In this document: piece after piece, positions 15,967 to 24,931 of the stretch
Layout of the letters: the number at the start of each line of letters is the position of its first letter
Position numbering within the stretch: position 1 is the stretch's first letter
Position numbers and translations under genes: made by a program
The notes under the pieces: generated by a model
Seen by the model: the letters and a program-made list of their open reading frames with translations, nothing else
Told to the model about the DNA's origin: nothing
Databases searched by the model: none
Assembly: GCF_008274625.1 (NCBI RefSeq)
Contig: NZ_VTRU01000006.1
Span: 186,001 to 250,000 of the forward strand
Direction: 5' to 3'
Source of the DNA: Chryseobacterium panacisoli
Lineage (GTDB): Bacteria; Bacteroidota; Bacteroidia; Flavobacteriales; Weeksellaceae
Length of the DNA stretch: 64,000 nucleotides

Positions 15967-18900
15967 TTAATTTTTTTCAACATTTATCTTAAAATTAACC
16001 TCATCTATTTCGATTTCGTTAAAATTTGAAAGTGAAGATACAATTTCTATTTTATTTGACAAGACTTCGGAAGAAATATATTCTTCATTTTTCTTAATAT
16101 CATTGAGGAAAGGTGAGTTTTCTTCAATGGAGATATTAATCTTGTCTGTCAGTTCAAAGTCTTTATCTTTTCGCAGGTTTTGAATTCTGTTGATGAATTC
16201 TCTTGCGATACCTTCAGATTTTAGCTCATCGGTTAACGTCAAATCTAATGCCACAGTTGTTTTACCGTCTGAAGTAACCGTCCATCCCGGAATATCTTTT
16301 GTGGAAATTTCCACATCATCAAGCGTGATTTCATATCCCTGAACGTCTATTTTTCCTTCTTTTTCAAGACCGGCAATCTGTTCTGTAGTAAGACTGGCAA
16401 TCCCGGCACCTACCACCTTCATATCTTTTCCTAACTTAGGACCAAGAGCTTTGAAGTTGGGTTTTATCTGTTTTACAATTAAGTGAGATGCTTCTTCAGC
16501 ATTGATTAACTGTAATTCTTTCACGTTTACTTCCTGCTTGATCAGATCTGCAACAGCAAGAATCTGCTCTTCTGTTTTAGAATCCAATACAGGAACCAAT
16601 ACTTTTTGTAACGGCTGGCGAACTTTTACATTTTCTTTCTTTCTTAAAGAGAAGACCATACTTGTAATGTTCTGAGCCAAATGTGTTTTTTCAACCAGAT
16701 CCTGGTCAATTAAGCTTTCATCAGCTACCGGGAAGTCTGTTAAGTGTACAGATTCACAGTTTTCTTTACCGGTTACTTTATTTAAGTCCTGATACAACTG
16801 ATCCATAAAGAATGGAGCAATAGGAGCTGAAAGTTTTGCAACTGTCTCAAGACAAGTGTATAAAGTCTGGTAAGCAGAGATTTTGTCGTCAGAATAATCT
16901 CCTTTCCAGAAACGTCTTCTGCACAATCTTACATACCAGTTGCTTAAGTTATCATTTACAAAGTTGCTGATTGCTCTTGCTACTCTTGTGGGTTCATAGT
17001 CTTCATAGAAAGCTTTTACATCCTTGATCAGAAGGTTAAGTTCGGAAAGTATCCATCTGTCAATTTCCGGACGGTTTTCCACTTCTTTTTCTGAATAGTT
17101 GAAGCCGTCAACATTTGCATATAGGGCAAAGAATGAATACGTATTGTAAAGCGTTCCGAAGAACTTTCTTCTTACTTCGTCAATTCCTTCAATGTCAAAC
17201 TTCAGGTTTTCCCATGGATTTGCATTGGAAATCATATACCAACGCGTAGCATCCGGTCCGTAAACAGAAAGTGTTTCAAACGGATCTACGGCATTTCCTA
17301 AACGTTTTGACATCTTCTGCCCGTTCTTATCCAGAACAAGACCATTACTCATTACATTTTTATAAGCAACAGAATCAAACACAGCCGTCCCGATGGCGTG
17401 AAGCGTATAGAACCATCCACGGGTCTGGTCAACACCCTCTGCGATGAAATCAGCAGGGAATGCTTTATTGTTATCAATTAATTCTTTATTTTCAAAAGGA
17501 TAATGCAATTGTGCATACGGCATAGAACCTGAATCGAACCAAACGTCGATCAGGTCACTTTCACGTTTCATTGCTTTTCCTGAATCAGAAATCAGTACTA
17601 CTTTGTCTACTACATTTTTGTGAAGATCCACAAGCTCATAGTTAGACTCAGCCATATTTCCGATGATGAAACCTTTGAAAGGGTTTTCAGCCATCAGCCC
17701 AGCTGCAATTGATTTCTCGATTTCGTTGTATAATTCTTCTACAGAACCTATGATCTTTTCTTCTTTCAGGTCATCTGTTCTCCAGATTGGCAACGGAATA
17801 CCCCAATATCTTGAACGGGAAAGGTTCCAGTCGTTTACATTCTCCAGCCAGTTGGCAAAACGTCCTTCTCCGGTAGCTTTCGGTTTCCAGTTGATTTCTT
17901 TGTTTAAATTAACCAATCTGTCTTTTACAGCCGTCATTTTCACAAACCATGAATCCAGCGGATAATACAATACCGGTTTATCTGTTCTCCAGCAGTGCGG
18001 ATAAGAGTGGACATATTTTTCTACTTTGAAAGCCTTGTTCTCTGTTTTCAATAAGATCGCAAGTTCTACATCCCATGATTTCTCAGGAGCAGTTCCTTCA
18101 TCGTAATATTCATTTTTGATATAGGTTCCGGAGAATACTTCAGGAACATTATCTCCTTTGATGAATTTACCCTGTAAATCTACCAATGGCACAAGGTTGT
18201 CATTTTCGTCTTTTACCAACATTGGAGGAATCTCAGGCTGAGCCATTTTAGTAACTCTCGCATCATCTGCACCAAAAGTAGGTGCTGTATGAACGATACC
18301 TGTACCGTCTTCTGTCGTTACGAAATCTCCCAGGATCACTCTGAATGCATTTTCAGGGTTGTCATTTGGAGTAAACCAGGGAACTAATTGCTCATATCTT
18401 GTATCAACAAGTTTTTCTCCTGTAAATTCTTTTAATATCTTGAAAGGAATTATTTTAGTTTCCGGAGTATAGTTGGCAAAATCCTCATCTGTACCTTCTG
18501 TATATTTTTTACCGAAAACTTTAGGTAAAAGAACGCTTGATAAAACTACTGTTACAGGTTCAAATGTATATTGATTAAAGGTTTTCACTACAACATATTC
18601 AATATCTCTACCTACAGTAAGAGCGGTATTGGATGGAAGTGTCCATGGAGTAGTCGTCCACGCAAGGATGTGCACATCTCCTTCAACATCATTGAACAAT
18701 GCCGAAGAGTCTTTCTTTACTTTAAACTGAGCTACAACCGTTGTGTCTGAAACATCACGATAAGTCCCGGGCTGATTAAGCTCGTGAGAAGAAAGTCCTG
18801 TTCCTGCTTTTGGAGAGTAAGGCTGGATCGTATATCCTTTGTATAACAGGTCTTTGCTATACAATTGTTTCAACAACCACCAAACGGTTTCCATATATTT

Positions 18901-19362
18901 TGACTTGTACGTGATGTACGGATCATCAAGGTCTACCCAATATCCGATTTTCTCCGTAAGGTTATTCCATACATCGGTATAACGCATTACTGCTTCACGG
19001 CAAGCTTTGTTATAGTCTTCAATAGAGATTTTTTTGCCAATATCTTCTTTCGTGATTCCTAATTCTTTTTCTACACCCAGTTCCACAGGAAGACCATGCG
19101 TATCCCAGCCAGCTTTACGGAAAACCTGCTTTCCGTTCTGCGTCTGGTAACGGCAGAAAATATCTTTCAATGCTCTTGCCATTACGTGGTGAATTCCAGG
19201 CATACCGTTTGCTGAAGGCGGACCTTCATAAAAAACAAACTCAGGATTTCCCTGACGAATCTCAACACTTTTATTGAAGGTTTTATTTTGTTTCCAAAAT
19301 TCCGCTACATTCTCTGCTACGTCAATAAGGTTGAGGTTTTTGTATTCTTTAAATTGGCTCAT
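15967..19362 (-). CDS. ileS: Isoleucyl-tRNA synthetase
   Basis: An 1131-residue class I synthetase. The HIGH-equivalent is GIHHV (56-60) within NGMPGIHHVMAR and KMSKR is at 683-687. A large editing (CP1) domain lies between them, with an anticodon-binding domain and a long C-terminal extension beyond. The length and HIGH variant fit the long, eukaryote-like IleRS clade, whose members are often mupirocin-tolerant (family knowledge, not tested here). It is followed by the DksA-like gene. Confidence 0.96.
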   Translation of the reverse strand: MSQFKEYKNLNLIDVAENVAEFWKQNKTFNKSVEIRQGNPEFVFYEGPPSANGMPGIHHVMARALKDIFCRYQTQNGKQVFRKAGWDTHGLPVELGVEKELGITKEDIGKKISIEDYNKACREAVMRYTDVWNNLTEKIGYWVDLDDPYITYKSKYMETVWWLLKQLYSKDLLYKGYTIQPYSPKAGTGLSSHELNQPGTYRDVSDTTVVAQFKVKKDSSALFNDVEGDVHILAWTTTPWTLPSNTALTVGRDIEYVVVKTFNQYTFEPVTVVLSSVLLPKVFGKKYTEGTDEDFANYTPETKIIPFKILKEFTGEKLVDTRYEQLVPWFTPNDNPENAFRVILGDFVTTEDGTGIVHTAPTFGADDARVTKMAQPEIPPMLVKDENDNLVPLVDLQGKFIKGDNVPEVFSGTYIKNEYYDEGTAPEKSWDVELAILLKTENKAFKVEKYVHSYPHCWRTDKPVLYYPLDSWFVKMTAVKDRLVNLNKEINWKPKATGEGRFANWLENVNDWNLSRSRYWGIPLPIWRTDDLKEEKIIGSVEELYNEIEKSIAAGLMAENPFKGFIIGNMAESNYELVDLHKNVVDKVVLISDSGKAMKRESDLIDVWFDSGSMPYAQLHYPFENKELIDNNKAFPADFIAEGVDQTRGWFYTLHAIGTAVFDSVAYKNVMSNGLVLDKNGQKMSKRLGNAVDPFETLSVYGPDATRWYMISNANPWENLKFDIEGIDEVRRKFFGTLYNTYSFFALYANVDGFNYSEKEVENRPEIDRWILSELNLLIKDVKAFYEDYEPTRVARAISNFVNDNLSNWYVRLCRRRFWKGDYSDDKISAYQTLYTCLETVAKLSAPIAPFFMDQLYQDLNKVTGKENCESVHLTDFPVADESLIDQDLVEKTHLAQNITSMVFSLRKKENVKVRQPLQKVLVPVLDSKTEEQILAVADLIKQEVNVKELQLINAEEASHLIVKQIKPNFKALGPKLGKDMKVVGAGIASLTTEQIAGLEKEGKIDVQGYEITLDDVEISTKDIPGWTVTSDGKTTVALDLTLTDELKSEGIAREFINRIQNLRKDKDFELTDKINISIEENSPFLNDIKKNEEYISSEVLSNKIEIVSSLSNFNEIEIDEVNFKINVEKN

Positions 19363-19811
19363 TGTAAATATCTCAATATCGTTGATTAATTAAGTCTGCA
19401 AATTTACTAAAATTTGTCGGTTTATAATATATGTTTTATTTCGATATATTCTATTAAAAAGTTCAATTTCAGAAATATAATAATGGAAATGAGAAAAAAT
19501 GAATGGTGAATGATCAATGAGTGAATTTTTCTGGCTGTTTTTTATGTAAGATTTATACACTTTATTCAATAGGATTGGGCTTTAGCCCACTTAAAAGATC
19601 GAATCCATTCAATGGCTTTAGCCAAAACCTGATGGTCACGCAAAGTTCACAAAAATGTTGTGAATGATTTATAATTGCTCGCAAAGGCTTTTCACTCAGT
19701 AGAGGAAATAGGGTAAAGAGAATAAAAATGATTCTAAAATAGATTCTGCCAACAACCGCATATTGGCGGGAATTTTGTACATTTAAATAGACGTATAAAC
19801 TCAAATGCTGT
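19363..19811. other. 449-bp intergenic region with repeats
   Basis: Spacer between the divergent ileS and M23 genes. It is AT-rich near ileS, then holds the dyad element at 19565-19630 and a stretch (19636-19710) that reads like decayed repeat sequence. No convincing gene is present; the open frame on the minus strand here is made of repeat. Confidence 0.6.
19565..19630. repeat. Interspersed dyad element, TTTAGCC family
   Basis: ATTCAATAGG, then the dyad TGGGCTTTAGCCCA (19576-19589), then a second dyad TGGCTTTAGCCA (19613-19624) followed by AAACCT. The arrangement is the same as at 13555-13626. Confidence 0.75.
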
Positions 19812-21500
19812 ATGAAAATCTTTTATCACCTGATGCTTTTTGTTTGTTTTATCAACATGGGCATTGTACACGCTCAAAATAACTACCCTCAGAATTATTT
19901 CCGGAATCCGCTCAACATTCCCATGCAGCTGGCCGCCAATTTTGGTGCTGTCCGGACAAATCACTTTCATATGGGACTTGATTTAAGAACCAACAGCCAG
20001 GAGAACTTGCCGGTTGTAGCAGCAGCAGAGGGATATGTGAGCAGAATAAAAGTGGAACGATACGGATTTGGAAATGCAGTGTATATTACTCATCCCAATG
20101 GCTATACTACTGTGTATGCCCATTTGAACAAGTACTTTAATAAACTTGATGAATATGTAAAAGAAAGGCAATATAAAGACGAAAAGTGGGAACAGGATAT
20201 CACTTTCCAACCTGGACAGTTTCCTGTGGAAAAAGGACAGCAGATCGCATTGAGTGGAAACACAGGAGGCTCCGCCGGCCCCCATTTACATTTTGAAATA
20301 AGAGATACCAAAACAGAAGAATGTCTTAATCCCTTGCTTTTCGGTTTCGCTATTCCAGATACTGTAGCACCCATTATCAGCGGGCTGTATTGGTATGACC
20401 GGCGTTTCAGTACTTATGAACCTGGAGCGAACGGAATTGCAGTAAAAAAAGCTGGAAATGTTTATACCTCTAATCTTGTACAAGTTAATTCTCCGGAAAT
20501 AAGTTTTGCCATTAAAGCTGTAGACAAAGCCAATCAGGGTTTTAATCTGGGGATTTATAACGCAGAATTATTGATGGATGGCAAGCTGATTTACAGTTTT
20601 AAAATAGATAAAATACATTACGATGATACCCGCTATATCAACGGATGTATAGATTACCCTAAATTCATCAGGGATAAAATGGGAATTCAGCACTTGTCTG
20701 ATTTACCGGGAATGAAACTGCAGAACTATAGTCTTTCAAATGAAACAGGAATGATCAGCCTTCAGGATGAAAATGTTCATACCATTGAAATTGTTCTGAA
20801 AGATGTCAAAGGAAACACGAGCCGGCTAACAACAAAGCTTCAGTTCAATAAAACTTCCGACAAAGTATCTCCTACAGGGAAAACAGTAATGCCTAATGAA
20901 GGAAAAACAGTTGCTACCGAAAATACGGAAATTAATTTTAGCAAAAATGCAGTCTATGACGCTGTAAACTTCAACGCTTATGAAAAGCCGGAAGCTGATC
21001 CAGCTGCTGTTTCAAATAGCATTGTTTTACATAGCCCTTATATTCCCGTTCAAGATGAATATACTTTAAAGATAAAACCTGGCCGAAAATTATCCGATAC
21101 TGAAAAAGATAAAACCGTTATTCTCCTTGATTATGGCAGCGACAAAAATGTTGTCAAGGTAAAATGGAATAATGACTGGGCAGAAGGGAGGTTTAATAGG
21201 TTGGGTACCGCAAAATTATTGATAGATAATAATCTTCCATCCGTTTCAGCAGGCTGGGCAGAAGGAGCATTGGTTAATAGCAGTTCCTTATTATTAAAGG
21301 GAACAACGAAAGTGGGAGACATTGTTTCATTCCGGGCCGAGCTGGATGGAAAATGGCTTCGCTTTGCCCGTGTAAAAGATAATTTTGTCTATACCTTTGA
21401 TGAAAAGTGCCCGAAAGGATCAGGTCCTCACACTCTAAAAGTAACAACTGTGAATACCGCTGGAAATACAAACGTACAAACCTTTACCTTCCAGAGATAA
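19812..21500 (+). CDS. M23 family (LytM-type) metallopeptidase
   Basis: 562 residues with a signal peptide (about 1-22). The peptidase domain is near the N-terminus: H53-x3-D57 (HMGLD), H104 (YAHLN) and H158-x-H160 (HLHFE) form the zinc and catalytic site, so it should be an active peptidoglycan endopeptidase in the periplasm. The remaining 390 residues are beta-rich and unassigned, perhaps Ig-like domains for wall binding or regulation. It precedes the pigment ligase by 75 bp but has no obvious pathway link. Confidence 0.9.
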   Translation: MKIFYHLMLFVCFINMGIVHAQNNYPQNYFRNPLNIPMQLAANFGAVRTNHFHMGLDLRTNSQENLPVVAAAEGYVSRIKVERYGFGNAVYITHPNGYTTVYAHLNKYFNKLDEYVKERQYKDEKWEQDITFQPGQFPVEKGQQIALSGNTGGSAGPHLHFEIRDTKTEECLNPLLFGFAIPDTVAPIISGLYWYDRRFSTYEPGANGIAVKKAGNVYTSNLVQVNSPEISFAIKAVDKANQGFNLGIYNAELLMDGKLIYSFKIDKIHYDDTRYINGCIDYPKFIRDKMGIQHLSDLPGMKLQNYSLSNETGMISLQDENVHTIEIVLKDVKGNTSRLTTKLQFNKTSDKVSPTGKTVMPNEGKTVATENTEINFSKNAVYDAVNFNAYEKPEADPAAVSNSIVLHSPYIPVQDEYTLKIKPGRKLSDTEKDKTVILLDYGSDKNVVKVKWNNDWAEGRFNRLGTAKLLIDNNLPSVSAGWAEGALVNSSSLLLKGTTKVGDIVSFRAELDGKWLRFARVKDNFVYTFDEKCPKGSGPHTLKVTTVNTAGNTNVQTFTFQR

Positions 21501-21575
21501 ATAATCTTTTAATACTTGAATCTTTAAGTCTTTTAATTTTAAATAAATAAATTTGCTCTTTAAAAATTAAAATCA

Positions 21576-22868
21576 TTGGAATTTCATCCGTCAATCGAGA
21601 AAGCAGACATTCAGGAAATCAAACTATTTCAGGAAGAAAAACTTCATGAACTTTTGGTTTATCTTGAGGCTCATTCACCGTTTTATCAGAAAATATTCAA
21701 AGAAAATAAGATCAATATTGCAGACATTCGTACTTTGGAAGATCTTCAGAAGATCCCTACCACCACAAAGAATGATCTGCAACAGTACAATCATGATTTT
21801 TTCTGCATAACACCAGATAAAATTGTGGATTACAGTACTACTTCAGGAACATTAGGAGATCCGGTTACTTTTGGATTGTCTGACAGTGATCTGGAAAGGC
21901 TTGCTTACAATGAAGCGATATCATTTGCCTGTGCAGGAATTCAGAAAGGAGATGTTGTTCAGATGATTACTACCATAGACAAAAGGTTTATGGCAGGCCT
22001 TGCTTACTTCTTAGGCTTAAGGAAAATGGGGGCAAGTGTTGTAAGAATGGGACCCGGGATTCCTGAGCTGCAATGGGATTCTATTTTCAGATACAAACCT
22101 AAATATTTGATTACAGTTCCTTCTTTTCTTCTGAAAATGATCGACTATGCCGAAAAACATGGGGTAGATTATAAAAACTCCAGCGTTTACGGAGCTGTAT
22201 GTATTGGAGAAAGTATCAAAAACCAGGATTTTACAGATAATATTCTTTCGCAGAAGATCAAAGAAAAGTGGGATATAAAACTCTTTTCAACGTATGCTTC
22301 CACTGAAATGAGTACTGCTTTCACAGAATGCGAATTCCAGATCGGAGGACATCATCATCCGGAACTCATCATTACAGAAATTCTGGACGATGAAGGAAAT
22401 CCGGTAAAAGAAGGAGAAAGTGGTGAACTAACGATTACAACTTTGGGAGTGGAAGCCATTCCTCTGTTGAGATTTAAAACCGGAGATCTTGTAAAAGCCC
22501 ATTATGAACCTTGTCAATGCGGAAGAAATACAATGAGGTTAGGGCCTGTAGTAGGAAGGAAACAACAGATGATCAAATACAAAGGAACAACATTGTATCC
22601 GCCTGCAATGAATGATATTTTAAATGACTTCAACAATATCTTATGCTACCAGATCGTCATTCAGGCTAACGATATCGGGCTTGATGAAATCATCATTAAA
22701 CTCAGTACAGAAGAAGAACACGATAGTTTTGTCAATGAAGTGAGAGATCATTTCCGTGCAAAACTGAGAGTAAGCCCGAAAATTGAAATCATAGATTTCG
22801 ATATCCTGTCTAAGACTGTTTTCAATCCAAACAGCAGAAAGCCAATAATTTTTATTGATTTAAGATAA
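21576..22868 (+). CDS. PaaK-like adenylate-forming acid ligase
   Basis: 430 residues of the phenylacetate-CoA ligase type. The phosphate-binding loop TTSGTLGDP (88-96), an adenine-site motif near YASTE, and the hinge RFKTGD are visible. In aryl polyene and flexirubin loci a ligase of this kind activates 4-coumarate and loads it on ACP; that role is inferred from the ammonia-lyase 2 kb away. The start is a TTG at 21576; no ATG lies upstream of the conserved region. The downstream secreted gene is 75 bp away. Confidence 0.85.
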   Translation: MEFHPSIEKADIQEIKLFQEEKLHELLVYLEAHSPFYQKIFKENKINIADIRTLEDLQKIPTTTKNDLQQYNHDFFCITPDKIVDYSTTSGTLGDPVTFGLSDSDLERLAYNEAISFACAGIQKGDVVQMITTIDKRFMAGLAYFLGLRKMGASVVRMGPGIPELQWDSIFRYKPKYLITVPSFLLKMIDYAEKHGVDYKNSSVYGAVCIGESIKNQDFTDNILSQKIKEKWDIKLFSTYASTEMSTAFTECEFQIGGHHHPELIITEILDDEGNPVKEGESGELTITTLGVEAIPLLRFKTGDLVKAHYEPCQCGRNTMRLGPVVGRKQQMIKYKGTTLYPPAMNDILNDFNNILCYQIVIQANDIGLDEIIIKLSTEEEHDSFVNEVRDHFRAKLRVSPKIEIIDFDILSKTVFNPNSRKPIIFIDLR

Positions 22869-22943
22869 AATTAAATATAAAGAAAGACCTGGAGCTACAT
22901 TTTTATATATCTTTGGTCGCTTAAATATTAGAGCTAATACACT

Positions 22944-23543
22944 ATGAAAAAATTATTCTTGCTGATTTTTGTAGCAATTACAACCACAACCTTTGCTCAA
23001 AATCAAATTAATATTGAATCTGGAAATTTTGACTTTCTGAAAGATCAGACTGAGGTAAATGTTCAGTTTAAATTTGAAAACCCTCTTTTTCAGGCAGATA
23101 ATTATACTGAAGCCCAATATCTTGAAAGAAGAAAGACAGAGACATTAGCTAAGAAAGGCGAAGAATCCTGGAAAGAATGGGATGAAGAGTGGCAAAAGCA
23201 TAAAGAATCTTTTTTTTTTGATAAGTTTATTGAAGGAGTAAATGGTAAGGCGAAAAAAATAAAATTCAGTAAAGGTGTTTCGACAAAGTATACCTTAATA
23301 CTGGATACAAAATGGATCTATGCCGGATGGACAGGATTTGTAACACAGCCTGCTAAATTATCCTCAGAAATGATATTTGTTGAAACTGAAAACCCATCTA
23401 AAGTGTTAACTAAAGTTCAAGGCAATAAGATTGAAGGGATAGGAAGTAAAGGTAGCTATCGTATGGAATATGGAAGAATATCTGCTGCCTATGAGAAAAC
23501 AGGAAAAGAATTAGGGAAAGCTATTAAAAATGTTTTAAAATAA
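22944..23543 (+). CDS. Secreted hypothetical protein
   Basis: 199 residues with a signal peptide (about 1-19, TTTFAQ). The mature part is rich in Lys, Glu and Trp, with a region of about 30 highly charged residues (EARRK..WKEWDEEWQKHK) and a Gly-containing C-terminal segment. Not recognised. It is probably periplasmic or outer-membrane attached. It precedes a shared terminator opposite the halogenase-like gene. Confidence 0.65.
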   Translation: MKKLFLLIFVAITTTTFAQNQINIESGNFDFLKDQTEVNVQFKFENPLFQADNYTEAQYLERRKTETLAKKGEESWKEWDEEWQKHKESFFFDKFIEGVNGKAKKIKFSKGVSTKYTLILDTKWIYAGWTGFVTQPAKLSSEMIFVETENPSKVLTKVQGNKIEGIGSKGSYRMEYGRISAAYEKTGKELGKAIKNVLK

Positions 23544-23546
23544 AAC

Positions 23547-23578
23547 AAAAACGGTCTGAAAATTCAGACCGTTTTTTT
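23547..23578. terminator. Bidirectional terminator
   Basis: A dyad of about 14 bp (23547-23560 / 23563-23576; ACGGTCTGAA with TTCAGACCGT) with A-run and T-run on either side. It ends two convergent genes and overlaps the stop region of the minus-strand gene. Confidence 0.9.
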
Positions 23579-24833
23579 ATGCTTGGTTTTGCTGTTCCTG
23601 TTTTTCTAACTTGATCAGATTCGCAAGATTTTTAATAACAGTATCGTGCTTCTTTACAAAAGGATTGTCTTTGTTCCAGACATATCCTGCTAAAACAGCA
23701 CAGATCTTTTTCTTGACATCAGGATTTTCCGGCTGATGGAAGAAGAGTTCCTGAAGATTTCCGGTATACCATTCTTTTACATACGTGGTGAAAACATCCA
23801 CTCCGTATAAAATATAATCTGAATATTCCGTCTGCCAGTTGATTTTTTCTCCGTTTAGCTGTCTTAAAGCAAGTTTGGCTGCCAGCATTCCGGATTCTGT
23901 GGCAAAAGCCATTCCTGAAGAAAATACCGGATCAAGGAATTCTGAAGCATTTCCCGTTAAAGCAAATCCATCTCCGAATAAACTTTTTACCGAACAGGAA
24001 TAATCTTTCAGATGTTTAGGCTCAAAAAGGAAATCCACCTCTCCAAAACGTTTTACGTAATAATCAGAAAGAGAAATCGCTTTTCTTAGAGCTTCAGCTG
24101 CATCTCCGTTTTCAGATAATTTGTCGATATATTCAGTAGGGCCTACAATTCCTACACTGGTATTTCCATTAGAAAAAGGAATTACCCAAAGCCATACTTC
24201 GGTTTCAATAATGTCAAAAGAAATTAAAGTTCCTTCCTCTCCCGGTTCTCTGTTGATATCGTTTACATGTGAGAAGATCGCAGAGTGAGGAGATAATTTT
24301 GAAGGCTTTTCAAGGTCAAGCAGTCGGGGAAGTACTCTTCCGTAACCGCTGGAATCAATAACAAACTTAGCATGAATTTCTTTTGTTTCTCCATCCTTGG
24401 TTCTTACTGTAGTCACAGAATCTGTTCCGTCAAATTTGATGTCAATAACTTCGGTTTCAAACTCAAGATCAATTCCTTTATTAATGACTTCCTGAGCAAG
24501 AGTATTATCAAAATCAGCTCTCGGAACCTGCCAGGTCCAGTCCCAGCCTTCCCCGAATTTGTTGCTGAAATCAAAAATGCAGACTTCATTGCCACGAAGA
24601 AAACGGGCTCCCAACTTTTTTTCAAAGCCCATTTTGTCTAATGCAGGGAAAAGTCCAGCCTCATCAAAGTGATCCATTACCCTCGGAATTAAGCTTTCAC
24701 CCACTACCAGTCTGGGGAATTTTGTCTTTTCGACTACTTTTACGCTGACGTTATTCTTCTTTAAGTAGGAAGAAGACACGCATCCGGAAGGTCCGGCTCC
24801 GATTACAAGAACGTCAACAAATTCTTTGCTCAT
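23577..24833 (-). CDS. FAD-dependent oxidoreductase, halogenase-like
   Basis: 418 residues with a p-hydroxybenzoate-hydroxylase fold. The Rossmann motif is GAGPSG (12-17), followed by VGESLIP (44-50) and a WLWVIP motif (214-219) that matches the WxWxIP signature of flavin-dependent halogenases and their non-halogenating relatives, and a late FAD motif (GNASEFLDPVFSSG). Some flexirubins carry ring chlorine or hydroxyl groups, so it may modify the pigment aryl ring. Halogenation versus hydroxylation or oxidation cannot be decided. Divergent from the ammonia-lyase. Confidence 0.85.
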   Translation of the reverse strand: MSKEFVDVLVIGAGPSGCVSSSYLKKNNVSVKVVEKTKFPRLVVGESLIPRVMDHFDEAGLFPALDKMGFEKKLGARFLRGNEVCIFDFSNKFGEGWDWTWQVPRADFDNTLAQEVINKGIDLEFETEVIDIKFDGTDSVTTVRTKDGETKEIHAKFVIDSSGYGRVLPRLLDLEKPSKLSPHSAIFSHVNDINREPGEEGTLISFDIIETEVWLWVIPFSNGNTSVGIVGPTEYIDKLSENGDAAEALRKAISLSDYYVKRFGEVDFLFEPKHLKDYSCSVKSLFGDGFALTGNASEFLDPVFSSGMAFATESGMLAAKLALRQLNGEKINWQTEYSDYILYGVDVFTTYVKEWYTGNLQELFFHQPENPDVKKKICAVLAGYVWNKDNPFVKKHDTVIKNLANLIKLEKQEQQNQA

Positions 24834-24862
24834 CTTTGATTTTTTATTTTAATAATAACTTT

Positions 24863-24870
24863 TATCTTTG
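24863..24870 (+). promoter_or_regulatory. Candidate promoter of the plus-strand pigment arm
   Basis: TATCTTTG matches the -7 consensus; TTTG at 24835-24838 is a -33 candidate with a 24-nt spacer. Transcription would start near 24877, ahead of the ammonia-lyase ATG at 24932. Confidence 0.5.
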
Positions 24871-24873
24871 CCG

Positions 24874-24908
24874 CAAAATTAGTGACAAATAATTAATATT
24901 TTACAAAA
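24874..24908 (-). promoter_or_regulatory. Candidate promoter of halogenase-like gene
   Basis: Minus strand TAATTTTG at 24881-24874, with a TTTTG box about 22 nt upstream. It is back to back with the ammonia-lyase promoter, so the two may share control. Confidence 0.45.
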
Positions 24909-24931
24909 TTATCAACTATTACTTTTAATTG

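Noticed and set aside
19562..19804. 80-residue minus-strand ORF in the ileS/M23 gap
   Set aside because: Most of it is a translated interspersed dyad element, so it is not a real gene.
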